A DNA stretch of 64,000 bases from NCBI GenBank assembly GCA_036346405.1, contig CM070559.1, positions 40,461,889-40,525,888 on the forward strand, read 5' to 3'. A program made the translations under genes and the position numbers. Below are positions 34,504 to 43,642 of the stretch, one piece after another. The DNA is from Phyllostachys edulis. Its lineage: Eukaryota > Streptophyta > Magnoliopsida > Poales > Poaceae. Below the pieces are notes generated by a model. That model was not told the origin of the DNA. It saw only the letters and a program-made list of their open reading frames with translations, and made no database searches. The stretch's first letter is position 1. Each line of letters opens with the position of its first letter.

Positions 34504-34523
34504 TCCCCACGGACAGCGCCAAC
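34504..34523 (-). promoter_or_regulatory. Primer-binding site of element B
   Basis: The minus strand reads GTTGGCGCTGTCCGTGGGGA immediately inside the 5' LTR end (CCGACA). It matches the common grass TTGGCGCCGTC-type site, attributed to tRNA-Asp, with one change. Confidence 0.85.
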
Positions 34524-35287
34524 TGTCGGTGATCTAGAACCGATCTTACTTATGATTATTTGATTCGGGGGCTCTCCTAAGTAAGAATCACGCATAGAAT
34601 GACATGGGGATTTTATACAGGTTTGGGCCTTCTCCGGAGAGAATAACAACCCTACTCCTGTGTGGCTATATTAAGTATGCTGGTTACAGATCAAGAGAAA
34701 GACTAATGTCTAATGTCTTGTGCTCCTGATTGCGTTTGCTCTTGTTCTTCGTTTTCTCTGCCTTCTGACTTCAACCTTATATAACGTATGAAGAGGTAAC
34801 AGTTGCTTCAGATGAAGAGACGTTCCAACGTTCCAATCGGCAAACCACTAGATGGAAGTTGTCACGAGGGATGTGGCACCCCCATGTTGCTAGTCAGTTG
34901 TTGTCAGAGACAGAAATAATTCATGCGGTTACTCATAGAGAGTAACATCGTATATTAAGTACCCCATGTGTTAAACATGGCACATAATATTCCCCAACTG
35001 ATTAGGCCTACAAGTCAGTAAGCCTTATCGATTACAGGGTTGTCGAAGCCAGGCTAGTTGTAGCCAACCGGGTCGTAGAAAATCTTACGACTGCTCAATA
35101 GTCGTAGGAAGGCTTATGACTATACTATGGTCGTAGAAAGACTTATGACCATGGAGTGGTTTACGACCAGGCAGCTTAACCTCTCCCTTATAAACATTAA
35201 GGGGTATACTTAGGACTAATATAGAGATATTATATCTAATAAGAATTACAGATAAATAAATAAATGAGGATTATTAGATCCTCATCA
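34524..35287 (-). repeat. Element B, 5' LTR (right copy)
   Basis: On the plus strand it begins TGTCGGTGATCTAG and ends GATCCTCATCA, followed by target duplication AAAAT. It carries the same GTCGTA hairpin cluster (about 35065-35170) as the left LTR but lacks the 52-bp duplication. Confidence 0.92.
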
Positions 35288-35292
35288 AAAAT

Positions 35293-36689
35293 CATTGAGC
35301 ATAATAACTTGTTGGGGCTCTTAGAAACATAACCATTCTCCATCATGTATGGATCTTGTAGTTCCATGCCCCTATTCTTCCTCCATTAGTTCTCTTCTAA
35401 AATATATGCATGCACATGTGCCACTATTTAATCTCAAGCAATGCGCTATTTATGTGTGCGACAAATTATCGTGTTAGTTTACATGGTATTAGAGTACCTT
35501 ACTCATGCATACACCGATGCACCATGGGCGACCTGCTACCTTGAACTTATCTTCCTTCACACGCCGGCTACCCCCATTGAATTGTGTGTCTTCTATCTCT
35601 TCTCACCGCCACAGCTTTTCTGCTTCTACCTCCAACAATAACCTCAATTCTTGATCAATCTCTCCTAGTTGCTACTCCTTCCAATGCAATACTCTACCTC
35701 ATAATTATCTTCTACTTCTCTTCAATTATTTCTTAATGCTCATGCACTCTCCGGTGGATCTATTCATGGGCGGCCTAGCCCGATTTTTCCGGGCTTGGAC
35801 CTTGATTTTCGGCCCGAAGCCTAGAAAAGCCCGACAATGGCAATAAAATCATAAAACTATTTTTTATTCTCGAAATAAATTAAATATTAATATTTATTTA
35901 AAAGAGAGTTAAAATAATATTATTTTGGCTGGGCTCGGGCAAGGTCGGGCTTTTCTAGGCCCGGGGCTTGAACATGTCTACTCTCTGGTAGCCCAAGTCT
36001 ATCCCTTACCACCGCGTCATCTCTACTTCGAGCTTTTTGCTCCTCTGCTTCTGTACGGCTGTGATTATATTCGCATGGATGCATGCATGTATATACAGAT
36101 GTATGATGTTAAACATGCTCGATGTCCTCTTCTTCCGTGTCGGTTGCTCCTCTTCTTCAACGTTGGCCAACTTCATGTTGTGCCTTCGTCACTAACCGCG
36201 GTGACCTCCCATCATCACTAATACCGGCATGTCTGCTTTAGTCGCTATCTAACAATATTGAGAATCTTCTTGTCATTGCTGGTGACGTCGTGCCCCTCAC
36301 CAGCGATGGCACGCTCCTAGCAACCCGATGGCTCCATGTCATGCATAGCTCATCTTTAATGCAAAACTTCATCTCCTCTCTGCCAGGGCTTCCCTATCAT
36401 CGAGCTTCTTTGGCCACTGACTTCTTCAACAATGTTGATGGTTACCACTCGTTGTTGTGGCCCTTGGCTCCTTCAACATGAACCTTTTTGTTCAACGTCT
36501 CAAGCGAACATAAGACATCGTCCTCGTCGAATGGTTAAGGTGAATAGCACGACATTGTCCTCGTCTCCATTGTCGTCGCCTCGTCTCTTCACTTTCATGT
36601 GGGTCAATGTCTTCTTGCAGGACAGATCGACATCATTGCACTCTTTCGTGCTCTCCTTCGACACCATTCATGCTACTCGTTGTAACTTT
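35293..36689. other. Unassigned DNA right of element B
   Basis: No convincing gene. A TGGTATTAGAGTACC at about 35486-35500 resembles a decayed initiator-Met primer site, so 35300-35485 could be the end of an old LTR and the following stretch its leader; this is weak. Short frames (35925-36221, 36432-36710) show no domain. Confidence 0.3.
35763..35990. repeat. Short element with internal inverted repeats (possible MITE)
   Basis: GCCTAGAAAAGCCCGAC (35819-35835) is repeated as its exact reverse complement at 35944-35960, around an AT-rich centre. GGGC-rich words flank both arms (CTAGCCCG.., CCCGGGGCTTG). A 230-bp foldback is likely. No target duplication was identified. Confidence 0.5.
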
Positions 36690-37205
36690 TATTTTTATTC
36701 AAAATTTTAGCAGTTTTTATTGAAGTGCGATACAAATCAAATTGATAATTTTATTTAATTTATTCTAAATTTTATTTATTTAGAGATTTTACTTTAAAAT
36801 TAAGTATGGAAATTTAATTTCACGTTTTCTTTTATTTTTATGCCAAATTTCAATTATTTTTGTTGGAATTAGTATACAAATCTAATTGCTATTTTTATTT
36901 AATTATTATTTAGAATTACGATTATTAAGGGATTTTACTTTCGAATTTGTGTCTAAATAAAATTGCTAATTTTATTTTGTTTTTTATTAAGTAATTTTAG
37001 TTATTTTTTGTTGGAATTCACATAAAAATACAATTGCTATTTTTCTCTACTTTTTACTTTGAATTATTTTTAGGGATTTTATTTAGTAATTCATATGTAA
37101 ATCAAATCGCTAATTTATTTTGTTTTTTATTCCTAATTTCAGTTATTTTTTGTTGGAATTCGCATAAAACTCCTATCGCTAATTTATCTAATTTTTAGTC
37201 TGAAT
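36690..37205. repeat. AT-rich tandem repeats, left side of the composite region
   Basis: Units of about 130-150 bp recur with landmarks TTGTTGGAATT, AAATC(A)AATTGCTA and GGGATTTTACTT. The same family in the same orientation occurs at 41690-42700, on the other side of the CACGCC clusters. Confidence 0.65.
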
Positions 37206-37209
37206 TATT

Positions 37210-37620
37210 TTTTTAGGCATTGTGGCATAGCAGCACGTTTTTGCCACGCCCTAAATGGTGGTGTGATAAGGTAGTCCTGTCACGCCAGAGTAAGCGGCGT
37301 GATAGGACTTAGCCCGGAGCGCTAGCCCTTTTTGGCAATGCCTCTGGAACATCAAGCATTGTGGCGTGGCAGCACGTTTTTGCCACACCCTAAATGGTGG
37401 CATGACAAGGCAGTCTTGTCACGTCGGGGTAAGCGGCGTGACAGGACTTAGCCCCGGAGCGCTGGTCCTTTTTGGCAATGCCTCTGGAATATCAAGCATT
37501 GTGGTGTGACAGGGCAGTCCTGTCACGTCGTGAAGTGTGGCGTGACAAGGCAGTCCTGTCACGCCGGGTCGAGTGGCGTGGCACTACGTTTTTGCCACGC
37601 CTGGATAGTGGCGTGACATT
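37210..37620. repeat. CACGCC/GGCGTG palindrome cluster, left
   Basis: A unit of about 155 bp (CAAGCATTGTGG..TGCCACGCC..GGCGTGACAGGACTTAG..CCTCTGGAA) occurs twice and then breaks into shorter pieces. Paired TGTCACGCC and GGCGTGACA words repeat every 20-40 bp, so each pair can form a hairpin. Confidence 0.75.
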
Positions 37621-37622
37621 AC

Positions 37623-37775
37623 TTAGGTTTGGTTTTAGATTTTAGGGTTTAGGTTTAGGATTTAGAGTTTTAGGTTTACATTAGGGTTTAGGCTATTAGG
37701 CTTTAGGTTTAGGTTTTTAGGGTTTTAGGTTTTTAGGTTTAGGGTTAGGGTTCAGGCATAGGGTTTAGGCTTTTT
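37623..37775. repeat. Degenerate telomere-like repeat (TTTAGGG/TTTAGG), copy 1
   Basis: About 150 bp of TTTAGG, TTTAGGG and TTTTAGG variants. It lies about 330 bp upstream of a TATA box, not at a chromosome end. Confidence 0.85.
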
Positions 37776-38101
37776 AGATTGACTAGACAACCCTGACCCT
37801 CGCCAGGTTTTCAAATCGACGTGACAACACTCTACGTCTTTCTTTGCAGAGTCATGTCTTTTTGTTCTAAAAAGTTGGCGAGGCGTCGGTTAATCCTTCA
37901 AAAAGTCATCCCGTCTTGTCTTGTCCTTTACACAAAGCTGCCCCATTCGGTCTTGTCACTGTGCAAGGCTGTCTCTTTTGGTCTTGTCACTGCGCAAAGC
38001 TACCCCGTTTGGTCTTATCTCTGCGCAAAGCAAGCAGCTCCATCAAGTCTTGTCATTTGCAACCTAACACATTATATGCTTTGTTGGTCTCCTCCGCTGG
38101 C

Positions 38102-38108
38102 TATAAAA
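38102..38108 (+). promoter_or_regulatory. TATA box of cassette gene 1
   Basis: TATAAAA lies 89-95 bp upstream of the ATG at 38197. The second cassette has the same arrangement. Confidence 0.55.
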
Positions 38109-38196
38109 TGTTCGCCCCACGCTGCTCCAGAAGTAGGACCACTCGACCCTTGCCACCGTAGGAAGAAGAACCTTCTCCGTCGTAGAGTAACATACC

Positions 38197-38872
38197 ATGG
38201 CAGACGCCGAGGGACCAGTCCAACCGGGGTCGCTGAAGCAAGACCTTCCCCTCGAAAGGAGGGAGGACTTCAGCCCTAACTACCGGTTGATGCCAAACAA
38301 GCGTGCTCAACCGAAATGGCTGAAATGCGGACACGGGGAGGACGTTGTCGTGCAGGTCTTGGACGGCCCTTTCGATGGCGGACGACGTTTCTTCGATGCC
38401 CACACTCTAGGGTAAATAGTTTTGTTCATGTTACTGCTAATACATCCTCCATACTAACAGTCCCTTGCAGCAGATGGCGAAATGCAACCTTGTCTGCTGG
38501 ATCGATCCTCCCCATAAACGACATGTTGCGATGCATATGGATACATTGTGGAACTGAATCTTTAAGTTGGAGGTGCGAATTGATGATCTCTACGAGCAAA
38601 ATGATGATCTCAACGAGCAAAATGATGACCTCCGCCAACAGATGCAGCGCGAGAGGGGCAACGAGGAGGTCGTGAACATAGGAAGTTCCTATGATCCCAC
38701 ATGCTGCTACGCCAACCCTAGCTGCATATGTGCGTACCACTACAACGACGGCCAACCATGTCCGAGGCGCCCAACTGAACAACACTCTATGTGGGTAGTG
38801 CGAGGCACCTTCTATCATTAGGCACGGGCGGAGAAGCTCGCAATGAAGGGAAAATGGCTCTGGTCCACGCAG
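38197..38872 (+). pseudogene. Cassette gene 1: zf-GRF-like/coiled-coil protein, broken
   Basis: ATG at 38197 (context ACCATGGC) opens MADAEGPVQPGSLKQ and continues to WLKCGHGEDVVVQVLDGPFD and GGRRFFDAHTL; a donor follows (GG/GTAAAT at 38412). After the acceptor TTGCAG (38470) the downstream frame reads KCNLVCWIDPPHKRH, then RIDDLYEQNDDLNEQNDDLR, a coiled coil with a repeated motif, a Cys-rich segment and a tail ending WSTQ. The CG..GRRFF..C..W order resembles a degenerate GRF zinc finger, known as a single-stranded nucleic-acid binding motif. The exon junction does not keep frame, and TGA (38555) and TAG (38819) interrupt it, so it is a pseudogene. It is a paralogue of the gene at 39857. Confidence 0.55.
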
Positions 38873-39265
38873 TAGGTCGGACCATTCCGTGCTAGTTCTG
38901 GAAGGTCTAATTTATTTCCATTCAAAAAAGGCGCATATGTATCGTAAGAGTAGCTTCGGTTTGTTGCGTCTGCATGAAGTTATTTCTTATGCACGTAACC
39001 AAACCCTGTGTGCCATGTTATTCCAAGCTTTATTATCAAGTCTATTTTAATTCGCAACTTTAAATCTCATCGTCTTTTCGCATTTAATTATTCGCGTAGC
39101 GAGGATGGTGTTATATTTGGTTACGTACGGAGGTCTCTATTTTCAAGTTGTGGATTGTTAAATGTTACATGTACATGGTGTTATGCATCACCGCATCTTC
39201 AATTGTTTTTTATCTTTCAAAAGGAAGTCCCTTTGTTATCATCTTACCACAGGTTCCAAAGCATT
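38840..39265 (+). repeat. Cassette 3' region, copy 1
   Basis: From TCCACGCAGTAGGTCGGACC onward this stretch is nearly identical to 40590-40850 plus 41125-41280. Copy 2 carries about 270 extra bp in between. Identical 3' flanks with diverged coding parts show that the two genes arose by tandem duplication. Confidence 0.85.
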
Positions 39266-39430
39266 TAGGTTTAGGTTTAGGCTTTAGGCTTTTAGGTTTA
39301 GGTTTAGGGTTTAGGGTTTAGGTTTGCAGTTTAGGTTTAGGGTTTAGGCTTTTAGGTTTAGGTTTAGGCTTTTAGGTTTAGGGTTTAGGGTTAGGGTTTG
39401 CAGTTTAGGTTTAGGGTTTAGGCTTTTCAG
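39266..39430. repeat. Degenerate telomere-like repeat, copy 2
   Basis: About 160 bp of TTTAGG(G) variants with GTTTGCAGTTTAGG interruptions occurring twice. It marks the start of the second cassette. Confidence 0.85.
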
Positions 39431-39680
39431 ATCGACTTGACAAACCCTGACCGCTTCGCCAGCTTTTTAGAATGAAAAGACATGACTCTGTAAAGAAAGA
39501 CGTGACAACACTCTACCTCGCCATCTTTTCAGACCGAAAAGACAGCACACTGCAAAGCAAGACATGACTTCTCTCTGCAAAGTAAGACGTAAAAACACTC
39601 TGCCTCGCTAGCTTTTCAGATCGATATGACAACACTCTACGTCCTCAGCTTTTCAGAACCAAAAGACAGGTCTCTGCAGA
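39431..39680. repeat. Promoter-side tandem repeats of cassette 2
   Basis: Three to four diverged ~70-85-bp units with CTTTTCAGA, GACATGACTCTG/GACGTGACAACACTCT and CTCGCCA landmarks. A shorter, partly inverted version lies in cassette 1 at about 37776-37880. Confidence 0.65.
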
Positions 39681-39711
39681 AAATTTACCACACCATGCCA
39701 ACCACATGGCC

Positions 39712-39718
39712 TATAAAA
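39712..39718 (+). promoter_or_regulatory. TATA box of cassette gene 2
   Basis: CCTATAAAAGGGGG lies about 140 bp upstream of the ATG at 39857. A tandem duplicate of ACCAAACCCAACACTACAAC in the leader follows. Confidence 0.6.
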
Positions 39719-39856
39719 GGGGGTGGAAGAGATTAAGGAGAGAACACTACGCAACCAAACCCAACACTACAACACCAGAACTTCCTCTCCACGCCTCACA
39801 AGCTACACAAACCAAACCCAACACTACAACACCAGAGCTTCCTTCACCACGCTGGG

Positions 39857-40612
39857 ATGGATGACAGGCAGAGGCAATGGGACCGAATCTGCGAGCTAGC
39901 AAGGGCTGCTGGGGAGGAGGACGATCGAGCAAGGGCTACTAGGGCCCGGGTCGAACAAGAGACGTGTGCCTACATGTCACACGTTCGTAATGAAGCCCCC
40001 CGTAGCAGCAACCCCATCCCGAACGTTCCAACCGAGCGTTCGCCGCAACACCCGCCAGAGGGGAGACACTGCCCCTCTGTTGGTGCAGGGATAGATGCAA
40101 GTTCTTCAAGTCCAAGCACCCAATCAGCCTGAGCATGCGTTACTGGGGTTGGGCGAACTACTCCAGTGACTATCCCGACCGACGTTGGGACACGAGGACC
40201 TATCAGCAGCTGGTAAGGACCAGTTACAGTGTGTTCCCGTACTATTTCTCTTTCAAAGTACGCACTAACAACCTCTCCCGTTTACTTGTAGTCCCCGGAT
40301 CCGCTATGTGACTACCGCAAGTGGATCGACCACGAGATCCACCCATATGACCAGTGGTCTCTCGACATGGACGAGTGGCATGACCAAAGAGCCCGCGAGA
40401 TGTGGGAGGAGCGACGCCGTAATGGCGAGCACAACGAGCGCATACGTCGGGAGACGCGAGCTCATCTCGAGGCGTGCAGGCACAGGGAGCGCGAGGCTCA
40501 CAAGAGGGAGTGCGAGAGGAAGAGGGAATTGGCGGCCAAGGCCAAACAGGCCGGCGAGGAGTTCAACGCCGAGCTAGCAAGGAAGGAAAAATGGCCTCGG
40601 TCCACGCAGTAG
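39857..40612 (+). CDS. Cassette gene 2: GRF-zinc-finger-like protein with charged coiled-coil tail
   Basis: The first exon starts MDDRQRQWDRICELARAAGE. A middle exon (acceptor GGTGCAG, starts about 40089) reads DRCKFFKSKHPISLSMRYWG and ends RTYQQL at 40212. An intron of 79 bp (GTAAGG...TTGTAG) joins it in phase to the last exon (40292-40612), which reads SPDPLCDYRKWIDHEIHPYD and then a long Arg/Glu-rich coiled coil ending WPRSTQ. The Cys..LCDY..WID order is like the end of plant GRF-type zinc fingers; the first part of the finger is weak. The donor of exon 1 was not identified, so the model is incomplete. The C-terminal codons match those of cassette gene 1. Function unknown; similar proteins are common near grass transposons (general knowledge). 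Confidence 0.5.
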
Positions 40613-41290
40613 GTCGGACCATTCCGTGCTAGTTCCCAGAAGGTCTAATTTATTTCCATTCAAAAAAGGTGCATATGTATCGTAGGAGTAGCTTCGGTTT
40701 GTTGCGTCATGCATGATGTTGTTTCTTATGCACGTAACCAAACCCTATGTGCCATATTATTCCAAGCTTTATTATGAAGTCTATTTTAATTCGCAACTTT
40801 AAATCTCGTTGTCTTTTCGCATTCAATTATTTGCGTAGCAAGACATCCAACAACATGAAAAATACGAGTTCTGGAAGTTTACGGTTTGGTATACGACCAC
40901 AAAGTTATGAAAAGCACCAACATTCATTCCACTAGGATGTCTACGCATCTTTCATAATTGTGCCTCATGTTGTACCACATAATCCACATATTAGTCATTT
41001 TTTTTCCAGGATGCATTATGTATCACTTCTGGGACACGCCCTAGAAATATTGTGAAGTATCAAAGGTTTTCAGAGCACAAAAAGATTACCGGTCCACATA
41101 TGTATTTACTCTCAGTTAAAAGGATGGTGTTATATTTGGTTACGTACAGAGGTCTCCAAGTTGTGGATTGTTAAATGTTACATGTACATGGTGTTATGCA
41201 TCACTGTATCTTCAATTGTTTTTTATCTTTCAAAAGGAAGTCCCTTTGTTATCATCTTACCACATGTTCCAAATCTATAAATCCAAATGG
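40590..41290 (+). repeat. Cassette 3' region, copy 2
   Basis: It aligns with 38840-39265 but contains about 270 extra bases (roughly 40850-41125) that are not repeated elsewhere in the window. Confidence 0.8.
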
Positions 41291-41329
41291 AATAACTGTC
41301 ATAATTTACAAACAAACTGGAAGTAGCCC

Positions 41330-41665
41330 CTGTCACGCCAATCTTCCTAGCGTGACACAGCACTACTGTCACGCCGTTAATAATGGCGTGACAAAGGGTA
41401 ACGTTCGGACCGTCTGAACGTCTCCGCCTGTTTGGACCGTCTGATTGGAATCGAACGGTCCGAACGTCTCCTCAGCATCAGGCTCTGTCACGCCAAATAC
41501 AAAGGCATGACAAGGGTGACTTGTCACGCCACACGTGCCACGCAAGCACCACGTTGGCACGGCACGTGGCCGAGGGCTTGCGTGGCAGCTTTGGCCACGC
41601 CGCCTTGGGTGGCATGACAGTGTTCTTTTCTCACGCCTTGGGAGGTGGCGTGACCAAAGGGGTCA
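41330..41665. repeat. CACGCC/GGCGTG palindrome cluster, right
   Basis: At least five TGTCACGCC or CTCACGCC words, each paired with GGCGTGAC, GGCATGAC or AGCGTGAC within 15-40 bp. A separate inverted set, AACGTTCGGACCGTCTGAACG / GATTGGAATCGAACGGTCCG, lies between them. Confidence 0.75.
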
Positions 41666-41689
41666 GAATTGGAAATAAAGTTCGCGAGG

Positions 41690-42700
41690 GATTAACTTTA
41701 AAATAAAATAAAAAAGGATTAAAATAAAAAATTCTAAATCAAATTGCTTATTTTATTTTATTTTATCTTCTAATTTCAATTATTTGTTGTTTGAATTAGT
41801 ATACAAATCCAATTGCTATTTTTTGTTAAATTTTATTTTGAATTATATTTAATAGGTATTTACTTAGAAATTTGAATGAAAATCAAATTGCTATTTTTTT
41901 GTTTTGAATTTCAGGTAAGTTTGGATTGTAGCTAACATAGACTCTTTCTAATAATTTAGAACATTATAATCTGGATACACCATAATCGACGGTGTAGATC
42001 TTTCTCTGTTTTCGTCGATTATATTGGAAATTTCTAGCCCTTGAGAGCGTTTATTTAGTCATTCATATGGAAATCAAATCACTAATTTTATTTTATTTTA
42101 TTATTCTGAATTTCAATTATTTTTTGTTAGAATTTGTATACAAATCCAATTGCTAGTTTTTGTTAAATTTTTATTATTTATATTTAATAGGTATTTACTT
42201 AAAAATTTATATGAAAATCAAATTACTAATTTATTTTTTTGTTTTGAATTTCAGTTGAATTTGGATTGTACCTGACACCGTCTCTTTTAATCTGGACTGT
42301 TATAATCCGGACCCACCACACTTGATAGTGTGGATCTTTCTCTTTTTGCACTAATGAACGTGAGAATTTCTAGCTCTTGAGAGCGAACGTAATAGCTTCT
42401 TTTTCTATCGCTTTAATAAGACAATAGATAGATGGGTTATATTTAATAGGGATTTACTTAGGAATTCGTATGAAAATCAAATTGCTACAAAAAAATCCGG
42501 ATTTCAGTTAAATTTGGATTATACTTGACATAGACTCTTTCTTTTAATCTAAATTGTTATAATCTGGACCACACCATAATCAACGGCGTAGATCTTTTGT
42601 TTTTTTTCCACCAATTAACGTGGGAATTTTTAGCACTTGAGAGTGAACATGATGACTTATTTTTCTATCACTTTAATAAGATAATAGATAGATTTCTAGC
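41690..42700. repeat. AT-rich tandem repeats, right side of the composite region
   Basis: Three units of roughly 250-330 bp share TTTGGATTGTA..GACA..GACTCTTTC, a TATAATC(T/C)GGA..CACCA motif, GTAGATCTTT and TTTCTAGC..TTGAGAGCG (near 41930, 42255 and 42510). Between them lie TTTAATAGG..ATTTACTTA..GAAAATCAAATTGCTA sub-units shared with 36690-37205. Confidence 0.7.
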
Positions 42701-43637
42701 TCTCAAAACAAACGAGAATACCTAGAGCTGCGTAACCTTTTCATTAAGAAGAAGAAAGGCACCAGAATTTCTAGCTCTCGAAACATGTAATGCAGATTTA
42801 GTCTCACCAGTATTTTAGATGTTGATTGGTATTTCATTATACAACAAATTGCAGTTCGTCCGCCAATCACTTCCGAATTAGTTGCATTGCATCTTTTTCC
42901 TCTTTTCTGTTTCGATTTGCTACTGAAAAGAGGAGCATCCTCCATGAAACTCGACAGCGAGTCCACGAGCTTATCAGCGCACAGATCAGTGCTTGGCCAC
43001 TTTACCTAATCAAACTATATAATCTAGGAATATACACACGACTTGTGTCTTATGTTGCAGGATTTGGCAAAAGACAGAGGCAATAGTTCATACAGTGCTT
43101 GGACCTAATTTTGCAGGGTGGATCGAGAGCGACTACGCACTAGTCAATGGTAGTGCAGGCTGCGTTCGATTCCATTTCAGACAAATGTAGATCAGTCATC
43201 GAAGAAATTAACGTTTCCCTCAAGTAAGTTCTACTTTTTAAACTTTTGTTGGGTTCAGTTGTGGAAGAAGAATTTTAAGGAGGGTACACACTTCGCTCAG
43301 GTCTAAAGTTTTGTACAATCATCATCACCGAAGTCTAAGTTGACAAACAATTTGGCCCGAATACCTATATACTCTCTACAGGTTTGTGAATTTTTTGGAT
43401 ATACCCGTACATACCGGGTGCCACCCCTAGCTCCACCCTTGGTTGGGCTCCACCGAAATGTTTGTTTTGTACTGTGGGTGAGTCATTTTCCTTTACAAAC
43501 ATTAGGTATGTGTGTCGTTAATTCGATCATTCATTTTGTGAGACCATGTGGAGGTCACTCCATGGTTTGCAATGAGTAATTGACTATGCTTTACATCTGT
43601 TGTCGAAGTTTGAGTTTAGTTTTAAAATTGAATAGAA
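42701..43637. other. Unassigned DNA with exon-like pieces
   Basis: A plus-strand piece near 43116-43222 has an acceptor (TTTTGCAG) and a donor (CAAGTAAGT) around a partly open frame (GWIESDYALVNGSAGC); another begins after ATGTTGCAG at 43062. They may be a gene fragment. I recognise no domain. Confidence 0.3.
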
Positions 43638-43642
43638 TTTAG

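Larger units (their letters stand above)
24257..35287 (-). mobile_element. Element B: full-length Ty3/gypsy retrotransposon of the Tat lineage with an antisense gene
   Basis: Both LTRs (24257-25089 and 34524-35287) and a perfect target duplication AAAAT (24252-24256 and 35288-35292) delimit an 11.0-kb element. On the minus strand the order is 5' LTR, tRNA-Asp-like primer site, gag, protease, RT, RNase H, second (archaeal-type) RNase H, integrase, then a plus-strand gene, then polypurine tract and 3' LTR. The second RNase H and the extra gene between pol and the 3' LTR are known marks of Tat-type elements (Grande, RIRE2 and relatives). All coding parts contain stops or frameshifts, so it is no longer autonomous. 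Confidence 0.93.

Noticed and set aside
35486..35500. Primer-binding site of another LTR element
   Set aside because: TGGTATTAGAGTACC is only a partial match to the Met site, and no second LTR or gag/pol motif supports it.
39266..39430. A true telomere or chromosome end
   Set aside because: The TTTAGGG units are degenerate, only about 160 bp long and occur twice between genes with normal sequence on both sides.
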